Source of the DNA: Novosphingobium sp. B1
GTDB lineage: Bacteria; Pseudomonadota; Alphaproteobacteria; Sphingomonadales; Sphingomonadaceae
Assembly (NCBI RefSeq): GCF_900176395.1
Contig: NZ_FWXL01000001.1
Location: forward strand, 620,001-684,000
DNA: 64,000 nucleotides
Direction: 5' to 3'
Shown: piece by piece, positions 8,965-18,725 of the stretch
Layout of the letters: each line of letters starts with the position of its first letter
How positions within the stretch are numbered: position 1 is the stretch's first letter
Program-made: the position numbers and the translations under genes
The notes under the pieces: generated by a model
The model's input: the letters and a program-made list of their open reading frames with translations, nothing else
Databases searched by the model: none
Told to the model about the DNA's origin: nothing

Positions 8965-9585
8965 CTACTCAACGCCTAGTAATATTGGCGGCAATTCGCG
9001 GCAGTTGGCCTGCTGCCAGGCCAACAAGGTGGACCGAAGGCTCAACGTTTCGGCGATCTCGTCACGCCCTTCGATCAAAGCGCGCTTCCGTCCTTCGGCG
9101 ATATCGAAGGGCAGCTCGATACCGCCGCCGTAGGTCACCGTCTGACCAATCAGATCGACCCGTACCCGCGCCCGCCCAGCATCTGCCACTGTTTCTCGAA
9201 GCGCAGATATTTCAGGAACGGCAAGAACGATCGGCAAAATGCCATTCTTGAAGCAGTTGTTGTAAAAGATTTCGGCAAAGCTTTCGGCTATGATGCAACG
9301 AATTCCGAAATCCAGCAGGGCCCATGGCGCATGCTCCCTGCTCGAGCCGCACCCGAAGTTTGCCCCTGCCACGACAATGCCCGCATTGGCCCATGGCACA
9401 CGGTTGAGAACGAAGTCGGGATTGAGTGAACCGTCGGCACGATATCGCATTCTCGCAAACAGGGCACGGCCGAGACCCTTGCGCTCGACGGTCTTCAGAA
9501 ACTCTCCGGGAAGTATCTTGTCGGTGTCGATATTGTCGATCGGTATGGGAGCCGCAGTCGCTTCAAGGCGTTCGAAACGAGTCAT
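8965..9585 (-). CDS. LeuD-type (iso)propylmalate dehydratase small subunit
   Basis: A 206-residue aconitase-family small (swivel) subunit: [14 protein letters not shown] near the N-terminus and the substrate loop [15 protein letters not shown] around residues 75-90 are diagnostic of LeuD. Its ATG overlaps the LeuC-type stop codon (ATGA at 9582-9585), so the two subunits are co-translated. Context argues against a simple leucine-biosynthesis role: leuA and leuB are absent, and a CoA transferase and an HMG-CoA-lyase-like gene are directly upstream. A hydratase for a methyl-branched dicarboxylate such as mesaconate, citraconate or dimethylmaleate is plausible. Confidence 0.88.
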   Translation of the reverse strand: MTRFERLEATAAPIPIDNIDTDKILPGEFLKTVERKGLGRALFARMRYRADGSLNPDFVLNRVPWANAGIVVAGANFGCGSSREHAPWALLDFGIRCIIAESFAEIFYNNCFKNGILPIVLAVPEISALRETVADAGRARVRVDLIGQTVTYGGGIELPFDIAEGRKRALIEGRDEIAETLSLRSTLLAWQQANCRELPPILLGVE

Positions 9586-10988
9586 CGCTCAAGCTTTCTG
9601 GGATCAGCGATCTTGCCCGACAGCGCACTTGCGGCCGCGACCGCGGGCGAGACAAGATGGGTACGTCCGCCGGTGCCCTGGCGGCCTTCGAAATTGCGGT
9701 TCGAGGTGGAGGCACACCGTTCGCCAGGCGCCAGTCGATCCGGATTCATGCCAAGGCACATCGAGCAGCCAGCTTCCCGCCACTCAAACCCCGCCTCCAG
9801 GAAAACGAGATCGAGTCCCAGATCTTCTGCCTGCAGGCGGACCTGGCCGGAACCCGGTACGATCAGGGCGCGCACGCCGCTGGCGACCTTTTTTCCACGC
9901 ACGATTTCCGCTGCTGCGGCCAAGTCCTCCAGCCGCCCATTCGTACAGCTGCCAATGAAAACAACGTCTATCGGGAGGCCCTCGATTGCCTGTCCCGGCG
10001 CGAGACCCATGTAATCGAGCATCGCGTGTAGTTGCGGCTTCTGCTGTTCTGGAAAGTCTTCAGGATCGGGAACCACACCATTGATAGGTACGACCGCATC
10101 AGGGCTTGTTCCCCATGTGACCATGGGCGCCACATCGCGGGCGTCAATGATGACGGTCTTGTCGAATTTCGCCGAAGCGTCAGATCGCAGCGCACCCCAT
10201 CTTTCGACTGCTGCGTCGAATTCTTCACCTTGCGCAACATTCGGGCGGCCATGCAACCAATCAAAAGTCTTTCGGTCCGGCGCAATCATGCCTGCGCGAG
10301 CACCTGCTTCGATGGTGAGATTACATAACGTCATTCGCCCGGCCATATCGAGCGCTTCGACAGCAGCTCCGGCATATTCGATGACGTATCCGGTGCCGCC
10401 TGCGGTCCCGAGTGTACCGATCACATGAAGAGCAAGATCCTTTGCCGAGGCACCCGCGCATAGGGCGTTGTCGATCCGAACAAGCATCGTTTTTGACGGC
10501 CTCTGACGCAGGGTTTGCGTAGCAAGTACGTGCTCAACTTCACTAGTTCCGATCCCGAATGCCAAAGCGCCAAATGCTCCATGGGTCGATGTATGGCTGT
10601 CTCCACAAACGATAGTCATGCCGGGTTGGGTCAGGCCAAGCTCCGGTCCGACGACATGCACGATGCCCTGCCGCGCGCTGCGTAAGGGAATGTAGGGGAC
10701 TTTAAACTGCTCGACATTGCGCTCCAGCGTTTCGACCTGGAGCCGGCTGGCCGGGTCTTCAATCGGTCCGTCACGGTTATCGGTGGGCACATTGTGGTCA
10801 GCCACTGCGATCGTCAGCTCAGGATGTGCGACGGTCCGGTCTTGCATGCGCAAGCCCTCGAATGCCTGGGGGCTAGTAACTTCGTTCACGAGGTGCCGGT
10901 CGATGTGAAGAAGCCACGTCCCGTCGTCCATCTCCAGAATGGCATGAGCATCCCAGATTTTTTCGTACATCGTCCGGGGCGGCATCAC
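9582..10988 (-). CDS. LeuC-type (iso)propylmalate dehydratase large subunit
   Basis: A 468-residue aconitase-family large subunit. The [4Fe-4S] ligands are in IGSCTNGR (about residue 345) and [10 protein letters not shown] (about 408), with [14 protein letters not shown] and TDNRDGP in the N-terminal half, all matching LeuC. It overlaps both neighbours by ATGA. The sequence looks like a complete, functional LeuC relative, so isopropylmalate isomerase activity cannot be excluded. The operon (CaiB, HMG-CoA-lyase-like, LeuC, LeuD) instead resembles routes that hydrate an unsaturated dicarboxylate, activate it to a CoA ester and cleave it. Confidence 0.9.
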   Translation of the reverse strand: MMPPRTMYEKIWDAHAILEMDDGTWLLHIDRHLVNEVTSPQAFEGLRMQDRTVAHPELTIAVADHNVPTDNRDGPIEDPASRLQVETLERNVEQFKVPYIPLRSARQGIVHVVGPELGLTQPGMTIVCGDSHTSTHGAFGALAFGIGTSEVEHVLATQTLRQRPSKTMLVRIDNALCAGASAKDLALHVIGTLGTAGGTGYVIEYAGAAVEALDMAGRMTLCNLTIEAGARAGMIAPDRKTFDWLHGRPNVAQGEEFDAAVERWGALRSDASAKFDKTVIIDARDVAPMVTWGTSPDAVVPINGVVPDPEDFPEQQKPQLHAMLDYMGLAPGQAIEGLPIDVVFIGSCTNGRLEDLAAAAEIVRGKKVASGVRALIVPGSGQVRLQAEDLGLDLVFLEAGFEWREAGCSMCLGMNPDRLAPGERCASTSNRNFEGRQGTGGRTHLVSPAVAAASALSGKIADPRKLER

Positions 10989-11899
10989 ACCGCCTCCGTC
11001 AATTTTGCGCGCAGGGCATTGCGCACTCGCCCACCGGTAGCCGCGCCCGGTATGCGCTCGGCCTGCAATGATGCAGTCAATAGGCGATCAAGATCAATCC
11101 CGGTTTCGACCCCCATCGCATCTAGCGTCCAGACGAGATCCTCGGTTGCAACATTTCCGGTTGCTCCCGGAGCGAATGGACAGCCGCCGAGGCCGGCGAA
11201 CGCTGAATCGATCACCGTCACACCTTCCCCCATAGCCGCGAGTGCATTCGCCACCCCCAGTCCATATGTATCGTGACCATGGAAAGCCCATCCGCCGACT
11301 TGCGGGATTTCGGAGACCGCGCGGGCAAACAATGCAGAGACCCTGTCTGGGGTGACCCGCCCGGTCGTGTCGCAAAGGGCGATTTCGGCTGCAGGTGTAA
11401 TCTCCGACAATCGCGCGAGGATTTGCAGAACCGCGTCCTGTGCTACCGGCCCGTCAAAGGGACAGTCGAAGGATGTGGCCAAATTGATCCTGACCTTCAC
11501 TTCGGACGGCAATTCGCTGACCAGCAGCGCAAACTCCTCGACCGATTCTTCTGGAGTACGACGCACATTGCTCTGGTTGTGCGCCGGCGATGCGGACATC
11601 ACGAAGGCAATATGCCCGGCACCGGCCTGGAGCGCCCGCTCGGCTTGACGCCCGGTAGGAACCAGCATCTGGACATCAAGATCGGCGTATCTGGCGCAGT
11701 GCGCGAGAATTTCGGGCGCGTCGGCCATCTGCGGAACCGCGCTGGTACTGACAAAGGCGCCCGCCTCCATCCGCCTGAGGCCTGCTGCATAGAGGCGATC
11801 GATGAATTCGAACTTTTGCTCGGTCGGAATGAAGTCCTTTATCGGTTGGAAACCGTCACGAGGTCCGACCTCGACAATCTGGATTTTACGCATTGTCAC
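10985..11899 (-). CDS. HMG-CoA-lyase-family enzyme
   Basis: A 304-residue DRE-TIM metallolyase. VEVGPRDG (R14, D15) is the catalytic N-terminal motif, [10 protein letters not shown] holds metal ligands, and the flexible-loop cysteine lies in [14 protein letters not shown], as in hydroxymethylglutaryl-CoA lyase. These enzymes split HMG-CoA into acetyl-CoA and acetoacetate; relatives cleave citramalyl-CoA or similar 3-hydroxy-acyl-CoA dicarboxylates. ATGA overlaps join it to the CoA transferase and the LeuC-type gene. Here it probably performs the terminal carbon-carbon cleavage; which CoA ester is used is not known. Confidence 0.88.
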   Translation of the reverse strand: MTMRKIQIVEVGPRDGFQPIKDFIPTEQKFEFIDRLYAAGLRRMEAGAFVSTSAVPQMADAPEILAHCARYADLDVQMLVPTGRQAERALQAGAGHIAFVMSASPAHNQSNVRRTPEESVEEFALLVSELPSEVKVRINLATSFDCPFDGPVAQDAVLQILARLSEITPAAEIALCDTTGRVTPDRVSALFARAVSEIPQVGGWAFHGHDTYGLGVANALAAMGEGVTVIDSAFAGLGGCPFAPGATGNVATEDLVWTLDAMGVETGIDLDRLLTASLQAERIPGAATGGRVRNALRAKLTEAV

Positions 11900-13125
11900 T
11901 TGAGCACTCCGCTCTGCTGTAATTGCGCGATCTTCCCGGCATCGTAGCCAAGCAGTTCGCGCACGATCCGCACGCCGTCGGCACCGGTCTCGGGGCCGGT
12001 ATTGCGCACGCTCCCAGGTGCGCCGGGAAAATGCGGCACGATTCCCGGGTGCAGGACGTCGCCGAACCGGGGATCAGCGACCTCCCGTACCATTCCGCGC
12101 GCACGGTATTGTTCGTCGGTCGCGATATCTTCCGCAGTGTACACTTTTGACGAAGGTATGCCCGCCGATTCCAGCGAATCGAGCAGCTGCTGCGTATCGA
12201 GCGACTGCGACCACCCTGTAATGATCCGATCGAGTTCCCATGCGTTCGCGACCCGTTCGGCATTGCCCGCGAAGCGTTCGTGCCCAATCAAATCCCTGCG
12301 GTCCATCAGTTCTGCAAGGGCCGCGAACAACGGCTCCGAGTTCGCCGCGATCAGGACGAACTCGCCCTGCTTAGACGGATATGCGTTGGAGGGTGCCGCC
12401 GTGGCGATGGCCCCTCCGGTCGGCTGCTTTATCCGCCCAAGCGCGCCAAATTCAGGGAGCATCCCCTCCATCAGGCTCAAAACGCTCTCCGTCAGCGCGA
12501 CATCGACGGTCTGATACCGTTGATCACTCCCCCTGCGCTCGCGCCGCCACAGCGCTGAGACGATGCCCAGCGCTGCATAAAGACCGGCGAGCGAGTCGCC
12601 GACGCTGATGCCTACCCGGACTGGCGGAAGATCGGATGTACCGGGCGGGTGGTCGGTCAGATAGCGCAGCCCCCCAACGGCCTCGCCAATGACGCCGAAC
12701 GCGGCACGATCCTTACCGGGACCCGTTTGCCCATACCCAGAGATATGGGCGACGATAAGATCGCGATTGCCTTCACGCAGAACATCCGGACCTAGACCCA
12801 TTTTCGTGAGCTGACCGGGGCGGAAATTCTCGACCACGACATCGCATTTCTGCGCAAGATCGATAGCGATCCTTCGACCTTCCTCGGACTTTAGATCGAG
12901 AGCGATGCTTTGCTTGTTGCGACCGTGGACCGACCACCAGAGGGATTTGCCATCGACCTGGGCACCCCACTGCCGGACCGGGTCGCCACGCAGAGGTTCG
13001 ATCTTTACAACCTCAGCCCCGAGATCGGCTAGCAAGCGGGTACAGAACGGCGCGGCCACGAAGTGGCCGATCTCAAGCACTCTGACCCCGTCAAGAACGG
13101 CTGGCAGGGTTGCGGACTCCCTCAC
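11896..13125 (-). CDS. CaiB/BaiF-type (family III) CoA transferase
   Basis: A 409-residue family III CoA transferase with the typical opening LDGVRVLEIGHFVAAPFCTR, the ADLGAEVVKIEP strand, VVENFRPG, HISGYGQTGP and the catalytic aspartate at D177 in VGDSLAGLYAALG. These enzymes move CoA between an acyl-CoA and a carboxylic acid. It overlaps the NTF2-like gene and the HMG-CoA-lyase-like gene by ATGA, so it likely makes the CoA ester that the lyase cleaves. Donor and acceptor are not identifiable. Confidence 0.88.
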   Translation of the reverse strand: MRESATLPAVLDGVRVLEIGHFVAAPFCTRLLADLGAEVVKIEPLRGDPVRQWGAQVDGKSLWWSVHGRNKQSIALDLKSEEGRRIAIDLAQKCDVVVENFRPGQLTKMGLGPDVLREGNRDLIVAHISGYGQTGPGKDRAAFGVIGEAVGGLRYLTDHPPGTSDLPPVRVGISVGDSLAGLYAALGIVSALWRRERRGSDQRYQTVDVALTESVLSLMEGMLPEFGALGRIKQPTGGAIATAAPSNAYPSKQGEFVLIAANSEPLFAALAELMDRRDLIGHERFAGNAERVANAWELDRIITGWSQSLDTQQLLDSLESAGIPSSKVYTAEDIATDEQYRARGMVREVADPRFGDVLHPGIVPHFPGAPGSVRNTGPETGADGVRIVRELLGYDAGKIAQLQQSGVLK

Positions 13126-13760
13126 GAGGCAGCGTCCTGCGCTTCCCTCGTCAGACGGTCGTAGCGCTCGACGCGGGCGGGATCGACCACTAGCGGGCGT
13201 TCATAGGAAGGATCGCTTGTATCGCGGCTCGCCTGCTGCCCCGTTTCGGCCACAGCAAATTCATGAGGCGCGATGCAGTCGAAGTTTGGGGCTCCCTCCG
13301 GCGTCTTGCTTCCTTCGATCGTATTGATCGATGGTGCGACCCAGTCGACGATATACTTGCGATGCGCGATGGCCCATTTGCCTTCGCGCTTCTCCATCCG
13401 GTCGATGTAGCGACCGCCGATTGAACTGAACGGGGCGCCTGTCGTGTTCATTGCCGAGTAGGAGAGATAGGTTTCGCAATGGGCGGTTTCACCGTCAATT
13501 TCCACATGATGATTACCGATCATGTGCTGGGTCGCGCTCTGATATTGGCCGTGCAGGTTCTTGACCCAGTCCCAGAACGCGTCGGGTGGCCCGACAAAAC
13601 TGCCGTGATCGTCCATCGCATCGGGGTGATAAGCCGACATAACCATGTCCCGATCAAGTCGATCGCACCCGCGGCAATAGCGCACCACGACGTCATAGAT
13701 TTCCTGGCGATCCATGAGATAGGTCAGCTTCGCTTCCATCTCTTCTATCGTCATGCTCAT
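13122..13760 (-). CDS. NTF2-like/SnoaL-like protein
   Basis: A 212-residue protein; the first 150 residues show the NTF2-like cone-fold pattern common in bacterial catabolic clusters: DRQEIYDVVVRYCRGCDRLD, then HMIGNHHVEIDG, ETYLSYSAM and GGRYIDRMEKREGKWAIAHR. Relatives include scytalone-dehydratase-like and steroid isomerase-like enzymes, so isomerisation, dehydration or hydrolysis are possible. The C-terminal 60 residues look unstructured. It is sandwiched by ATGA overlaps between the Gfo/Idh/MocA protein and the CoA transferase. Confidence 0.8.
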   Translation of the reverse strand: MSMTIEEMEAKLTYLMDRQEIYDVVVRYCRGCDRLDRDMVMSAYHPDAMDDHGSFVGPPDAFWDWVKNLHGQYQSATQHMIGNHHVEIDGETAHCETYLSYSAMNTTGAPFSSIGGRYIDRMEKREGKWAIAHRKYIVDWVAPSINTIEGSKTPEGAPNFDCIAPHEFAVAETGQQASRDTSDPSYERPLVVDPARVERYDRLTREAQDAAS

Positions 13761-14890
13761 ATACCACTCTCCATGTTCCAGCCAGCCGCGTGTCTGATCC
13801 GATCAAGCAATCGGTGCAGCTTCACGGCGTCGGCAAAATCCGGCACGCTGGCGGCACCGGTCCTCAGGTCTTTGGAAACTGCGTGATAGGCATGCGCCAC
13901 GCTATCGGCGTGACTGTCCTCCGCAGTCGTGCACTGGCGATAGATCGGGGGAATTTGGAGCGGCCGCAGCTCTTCCTCGCCCCGCCCGCCGCTTATATCA
14001 AGATGACCGTATTGCAGATGACCGCTGCCGGACTCGATCAGGAGCGCTCCGGAATCACCGGAAATTTCCCAACGCAGATTGCCTGCAGGAGACTCTCGGC
14101 CAGTATAGTGCAGCGAAGCGACCGCGCCCGATTGAAGGGTGCCCGATACGACCACCTCATCCGGTCCATTGGCTGCGATTGTCTCCCCGGTGTCGGTGAG
14201 TTTTACCTGAGGGAACTGCACCGCCATTGTCGCGTCGAGTTCCGCGAATTCGCCAAGAACCCACGTGAAACCGTCGATCATATGGCCGAAGGGGATCGTG
14301 AAGAGAGTAGCCCCGAGACTGTCATCGAGCGTGTAGGCAAGCGAAGCGAGCGCTTGGCCGCTCCAGGGAAACCCGCCAGAGCCCGTCACTCGGGTCGAAA
14401 TGACCCTGCCGACATATCCTTCCTCCACGAGATCGCGGATATAGCGCAAGGCCGGAGAGCTGCGGGCCTGCAAGCCGACGAAGTGCCGCACGCCTGACCG
14501 GCGCGCAGCGTCCAGCATCTCCTCCGCCTCAGTCGTGTTGCGGCCTAGCGGCCATTCGCAATAGACATCCTTTCGGCAATAAAGCGCCTTCTGCACTAGA
14601 TCACGGTGCTCCGGCACTTTCACGGCCACGACCACCAGCTCGACATCTCCGCTTGAGGCCAGGACCAGCGCATCGCTAGTCGCCATCGAGACTGCGTGCG
14701 CCTTTGCGGCAGCTTCAGCGGATTTGCCCGAACTCGCCGAGAGAGCAACAACGTCGAATTTGTCGGGCATCGAGCGCAGTGCGGGAAGATGAGCCAGGCT
14801 CGCCCACCCTCCGTTTGCGCTCAATCCGATAATGCCGACGCCGCAGCTATGCGGCGCAGCACCTTCGGCGGCTGGCTCCTCGTCAGCCAT
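13757..14890 (-). CDS. Gfo/Idh/MocA-family oxidoreductase with EWP instead of EKP
   Basis: A 377-residue two-domain oxidoreductase. An N-terminal Rossmann region (GVGIIGLSANGGWASLAHLP, residues 18-37) is followed by the family dehydrogenase domain. Most catalytic members have EKP around residue 120; here it reads CEWPLGRN, so the usual catalytic lysine is absent. The same replacement is known in Gal80-like non-catalytic members, so catalysis is uncertain and a sensing role or a changed mechanism is possible. The gene abuts the P450 stop codon exactly and overlaps the NTF2-like gene. Confidence 0.82.
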   Translation of the reverse strand: MADEEPAAEGAAPHSCGVGIIGLSANGGWASLAHLPALRSMPDKFDVVALSASSGKSAEAAAKAHAVSMATSDALVLASSGDVELVVVAVKVPEHRDLVQKALYCRKDVYCEWPLGRNTTEAEEMLDAARRSGVRHFVGLQARSSPALRYIRDLVEEGYVGRVISTRVTGSGGFPWSGQALASLAYTLDDSLGATLFTIPFGHMIDGFTWVLGEFAELDATMAVQFPQVKLTDTGETIAANGPDEVVVSGTLQSGAVASLHYTGRESPAGNLRWEISGDSGALLIESGSGHLQYGHLDISGGRGEEELRPLQIPPIYRQCTTAEDSHADSVAHAYHAVSKDLRTGAASVPDFADAVKLHRLLDRIRHAAGWNMESGI

Positions 14891-16147
14891 TCAACCCGCC
14901 TGTTTCGCGCCGGGCGTGAACTGCACGTGCAGGCTTTCGAGAGCATGGACCTGGAAATTCGCCATCCACTGCGGCGCAGGGTGCTTTTCGGACAGTCGCA
15001 GATCCTTCAGGCGCTCCAGCAGGCGCCGGATCGCAACCCTCATTTCCATGCGAGCAAGCTGGTTGCCGACGCAAAAATGGATACCGCGGCCGAAGGCGAG
15101 GTGATTGCGGACACCTCTACGATCAATGTCGATGGTTTCGGGGCACTCCCATTTGGCCTTGTCGTAGTTCCCCGCGAGATAGCTCACCGCGATGATCGTA
15201 TCCTTCGGGACCGGGAAACCGCCAATTTCCGTGTCTTGAGTGGTGTAGCGGTACTGCTGAGGCACAGGGGCATGCGCACGCAGCATCTCTTCGATGACGG
15301 CTGGAACAGCCTTTTCCTCGGTCATCACGCGCTCTTTCAGGGCGGGGTCCTTAAGGATCATCCACATTGCGCTTGTGATGCCGGTCGTGGTCGTTTCGTT
15401 TCCGGCCACAAGGATAAGTTGCGCTACCATCAATAGCTGCCCCATGGTGAGGCGTTCGCCATCGACATCGGCATGGACCAGCCGTGAAATCAGATTGTCG
15501 CTGGGATTGGCCTCATAGTAACGCGCCCGCTCGGCGAGGTAATTCTGCATGTCGATCATGCGATCAGTCAGCATGAGCTCGCGATCCGGCGGGCAGTTCG
15601 GATCGTTGCGATCCACCCAGGCGTTCGACCAGAGTTTAAATTGCTCGTAGTCCTTGCGATCGACCCCCAGCTGATCCGAGATAATATACATCGGGAGATG
15701 GACTGCGAAACCGGCGCTGAGGTCAGTTTCGCCATCCTCGATGAAGCCGTCGATCAGGTCATCGATGATCGCCAGCGCATAGGGTTCGAGCTGCTTGGTG
15801 TAGCTTGGCGTGAAGACCTTATCGACAAGCGCGCGATGTAGCGTGTGCTCGGGCGGGTCGGCGAATGCCAGAACATGCTCTTCCGGCCATCCCCGCTCCT
15901 TGTATCGCCGGGCGACTTCTTCGGAAACCGAGGTTTTCCGGTTGATCATGATTGGCGTGCGGCTGGAAAAAATATCCGGATTGCTGTTGACGAAATTGAT
16001 GTCCTCATAGCGACTTACCCAGACCATGCCGGTGCCCTCGTCGCGATAGACCGGAGCCTCCTCGAGCAGGCGGTTGAGGTGCGGAATAGGGCAGCGCTGC
16101 ACCTCAGGGGACGCCCAGGTCCCAAAATCCTTCGCTGAAGATGTCAT
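14891..16147 (-). CDS. Cytochrome P450 (second of two)
   Basis: A 418-residue class I-type bacterial P450: I-helix LVAGNETTTTG, K-helix EEMLR and the haem loop AFGRGIHFCVGNQLAR with ligand Cys359. Unlike the first P450 it has the standard AG-x-ETT oxygen-activation motif. The putidaredoxin-like ferredoxin (24037-24354) and ferredoxin reductase (22743-23975) at the head of the same strand series are its probable redox partners. The N-terminal region and the FLIxRLVHAD-like segment resemble CYP families that attack terpenes, steroids or fatty chains, but I do not assign a family. Confidence 0.9.
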   Translation of the reverse strand: MTSSAKDFGTWASPEVQRCPIPHLNRLLEEAPVYRDEGTGMVWVSRYEDINFVNSNPDIFSSRTPIMINRKTSVSEEVARRYKERGWPEEHVLAFADPPEHTLHRALVDKVFTPSYTKQLEPYALAIIDDLIDGFIEDGETDLSAGFAVHLPMYIISDQLGVDRKDYEQFKLWSNAWVDRNDPNCPPDRELMLTDRMIDMQNYLAERARYYEANPSDNLISRLVHADVDGERLTMGQLLMVAQLILVAGNETTTTGITSAMWMILKDPALKERVMTEEKAVPAVIEEMLRAHAPVPQQYRYTTQDTEIGGFPVPKDTIIAVSYLAGNYDKAKWECPETIDIDRRGVRNHLAFGRGIHFCVGNQLARMEMRVAIRRLLERLKDLRLSEKHPAPQWMANFQVHALESLHVQFTPGAKQAG

Positions 16148-16288
16148 ATTCCGCTCCTCTTGCTCGGCCGCCGAATTTCAAATCGCCACTTAGGATAATG
16201 GCGGGTTCGGTTGTGCTTTGGAGCAAGAGCTAACAGACCATGCCAATCACTTCAGTCACCGAAGGGCGGGACAAGATCGGGGCATCTT

Positions 16289-17149
16289 TTAAAGCGGCGC
16301 AGACCGATAGATGTCGAGAATGACGTCGTCGATTTCGCGATCGGAAGAGTTCTTTGCCAGGTTCAGCATGTATCTTGCATGATCGCCAATGGGATAGCGC
16401 GTCGAAGGCGGATTTTCGCGCAAGGCCTCGATTACCCCTGCCGCGGCCGCCTCCGGCGACGAGTATGTACCGTTAGCGAGCGCTTCATCGGCGCGATACT
16501 TCATCTGACGGTAGAGATCGCCATATCGTTCCGCCTGATCGGCTGACAGGTTGGCAATCGTGTGGCCGAGGTCCTCCTGGGTTCGCCGCATCATTGGCGT
16601 GTCGAGCGCACCCGGCTGGATCAGCACGATCTCGACCCCCCAGCCCTGAGCTTCCTGACGCAGGACATCGGTAAGGCCCTCAAGAGCGAATTTCGACGCG
16701 ACATAGGCGGCCATAACCGGGGTTGCCACCTTGCCGGAATAAGAACCAGTCAGGACCAGCCTGCCCCTCGTTTTGCGAAGATGCGGTATGGTCGCCTGGT
16801 AGATGGCGAGCGCTGCGCTACAGTTGATCTCGATTGTGCGTCGAAATTCTTCGATGGCGACCATTTCAGCGGGAGCGCATGGCGCAACCGCAGAGCAGAC
16901 AACAACCGCATCAACCCGTGACAGCCGACTGGAAAGAGCCGCAATCCTTTCCTTCACCGCGACGGCATCGGAAAGATCGAGAGCCTCGACAGCCTCGCAG
17001 GAAGGGCAATCCGCAAGAAAGGGATCGATAGCAGCCCGGCGCGACACTGTAGCTGTGAGCGCATAGCCGGTATCAAGCAGCGCCCGCGCAACTGCCCTTC
17101 CCATCCCGCCATTCGCACCTATCAGCAATGCTGCAGGCTTGGCACTCAC
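16289..17149 (-). CDS. SDR family oxidoreductase
   Basis: A 286-residue SDR. The cofactor loop is GANGGMGRA (residues 13-21), with catalytic YVASK around residue 150 and a long C-terminal region after the core. The start codon overlaps the stop of the phosphotransferase-like gene (ATGA, 17146-17149). It is more divergent than the other SDRs in the island, and its C-terminal extension resembles the 17-beta-hydroxysteroid or retinol dehydrogenase-like group (weak inference). Acts in the second catabolic series, on an unknown alcohol or ketone. Confidence 0.85.
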   Translation of the reverse strand: MSAKPAALLIGANGGMGRAVARALLDTGYALTATVSRRAAIDPFLADCPSCEAVEALDLSDAVAVKERIAALSSRLSRVDAVVVCSAVAPCAPAEMVAIEEFRRTIEINCSAALAIYQATIPHLRKTRGRLVLTGSYSGKVATPVMAAYVASKFALEGLTDVLRQEAQGWGVEIVLIQPGALDTPMMRRTQEDLGHTIANLSADQAERYGDLYRQMKYRADEALANGTYSSPEAAAAGVIEALRENPPSTRYPIGDHARYMLNLAKNSSDREIDDVILDIYRSAPL

Positions 17150-18258
17150 AGGCCTTCCCTGACCAGGACAAGCGTTTCATGATCCTCGACTGCCGTCGAG
17201 ACACGCAGCAAAGCTACTGCCAGCGTATCCCAGCCATAGCTGAGCGGTGGGCAGGTGAGCCAGCCAATATAGAGGGTCCACAGCGCTGCACGGCGATGCT
17301 CGCGCCACAGCATGTCCATATCGGGCGGACTGACAAGGCCATTGGCGACAAGACAATCTCGATAATGCTCCAGCAAGTCTCGCTCGTGCACACGGCGCTG
17401 GGAGACTGAGAGGGACGTGTTGATGATGTATGTGACATCGTGCAGGGCAAATCCCTTCACGCACAGCTGCCAGTCATGCAGTCCTACCGTGCCATCGGGC
17501 ATCAGATAGGTGTTCCCGATGTGCAAGTCACCGTGCAGCAAGGTTTGGGGCAGCTTCGATTGATGCAGCTTGTTTGCGCACATGCCCGCGAAAAGTTCAC
17601 GTTCGCTGGTGCCCAAGCGCTCGAGAATTTCCCGCTTGAACTTGTGCTGCTGCAGTTCGCTTGCGATGCCCTTTTCCGGAATCACGCTGCGCATATGAGT
17701 TTCGACGCGCCCGGACAGGTGCGTCTCGACCCAGGCAAGATCATCCTGGAATCGCTCGCTTTCCCAGAATTGCGCATGCAGCCGTGCGACAGTGGAGAGG
17801 ATCCGTTTGACGTGGTCGAGCGCAATATCGTCCTGATTGCTCGGGAATCGCGCACCCCTTCTGGTGACGTCTTCCATCGCCAGAATGTATCGTCCGGTGG
17901 CCTCGTCGAAGTACCCTCCCAGCGCGAGCGGCGCTTCCAGCGAGAGTTCGGGACGAATGCGATTGTAGAAATCGACCTCGTTGTCGAACAACCCGGTGAG
18001 ATTGCAAAACCACGCATCCGTTCCCTCGACGCGCGGATCGAACGACAGCTTTAGGACTATGTCCTTCGGGAGCTCGCACGCGGGGTCGGAATAGGCCAAT
18101 CGGGCGGTGGCCCGGGACGAGGTGGAAACATCGCCCTCGCCGTACTCGTGTGCCCGGACGATTTCGACAGCGGTGACCAGTGCCTCGGGGTAGCGCCGGC
18201 GTACGATCCCGGTCATGAGTTCTGGCGTGATATCGAAAGGAGAAAGAGGAATGTCCAT
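17146..18258 (-). CDS. APH/ecdysteroid-kinase-like phosphotransferase
   Basis: A 370-residue protein-kinase-like-fold small-molecule phosphotransferase. The catalytic loop is LLHGDLHIGNTY and the metal-binding motif LHDWQ, with an N-lobe containing DIVLKLSFD (likely ATP-contact lysine). This combination and length match the EcKL/DUF1679-type phosphotransferases in the aminoglycoside phosphotransferase clan. Such proteins are common in sphingomonad catabolic clusters but their substrates are mostly unknown. Phosphorylation of a hydroxyl on the catabolised compound, to trap or activate it for elimination, is a reasonable hypothesis. Three bases separate it from the SRPBCC gene. Confidence 0.82.
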   Translation of the reverse strand: MDIPLSPFDITPELMTGIVRRRYPEALVTAVEIVRAHEYGEGDVSTSSRATARLAYSDPACELPKDIVLKLSFDPRVEGTDAWFCNLTGLFDNEVDFYNRIRPELSLEAPLALGGYFDEATGRYILAMEDVTRRGARFPSNQDDIALDHVKRILSTVARLHAQFWESERFQDDLAWVETHLSGRVETHMRSVIPEKGIASELQQHKFKREILERLGTSERELFAGMCANKLHQSKLPQTLLHGDLHIGNTYLMPDGTVGLHDWQLCVKGFALHDVTYIINTSLSVSQRRVHERDLLEHYRDCLVANGLVSPPDMDMLWREHRRAALWTLYIGWLTCPPLSYGWDTLAVALLRVSTAVEDHETLVLVREGL

Positions 18259-18260
18259 CG

Positions 18261-18698
18261 TTATTCAAAAAGGTCTGCAAGCAGGTCGAGGCTTGTCGCC
18301 AACAGGTCGTAGCGGCTCTTTTCAAAATCCTTCGCTTCGCCAGGCTGAAGCGGGGTGTCATAGGTCAGCGTTCGGACGACGAGAGTGGTGTCGTCGGCCG
18401 TCACCGGATGGAGTTTCATCGCTCCCCTGACATTGTAAACCGGCAATGGCAGCTCGCCGACAACATCGTATTCCTGATAGAACCTTCGATCATCCTGTGT
18501 CGTAAGAATTTCATCGAAGAAAGAACCATCGCCATAAGTCACCCGGCGCTTGGTCCCGATCGTCAGCCCGGTGCCACCGGTGACGGCGATTTCAGGATTG
18601 TGTTCGATCCAGCGAGAATGGGATTCGAAGTCTCGAATAGCACCCCACACTTTCGCTACCGGAGCCTTGATCACCCTGCTTGCGGTTACCCTTGGCAT
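18261..18698 (-). CDS. SRPBCC-family protein
   Basis: A 145-residue START/Bet v1-like domain protein: it opens with VTASRVIKAPVAKVWGAIRDFES, a standard SRPBCC N-terminal helix-grip signature, followed by antiparallel strands and a C-terminal helix. These domains bind hydrophobic ligands or catalyse cyclisation or dehydration. No signal peptide, so cytoplasmic. It sits 27 bases after an SDR and 3 bases before the phosphotransferase-like gene. It may carry or transform a hydrophobic intermediate. Confidence 0.78.
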   Translation of the reverse strand: MPRVTASRVIKAPVAKVWGAIRDFESHSRWIEHNPEIAVTGGTGLTIGTKRRVTYGDGSFFDEILTTQDDRRFYQEYDVVGELPLPVYNVRGAMKLHPVTADDTTLVVRTLTYDTPLQPGEAKDFEKSRYDLLATSLDLLADLFE

Positions 18699-18725
18699 TG
18701 TATCATGTCCTTGATTCTTGGCACT

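Noticed and set aside
8965..10988. Simple leucine-biosynthesis reading of the leuCD-like pair
   Set aside because: No leuA or leuB nearby and strong coupling to CoA transferase and lyase genes; kept only as an alternative.
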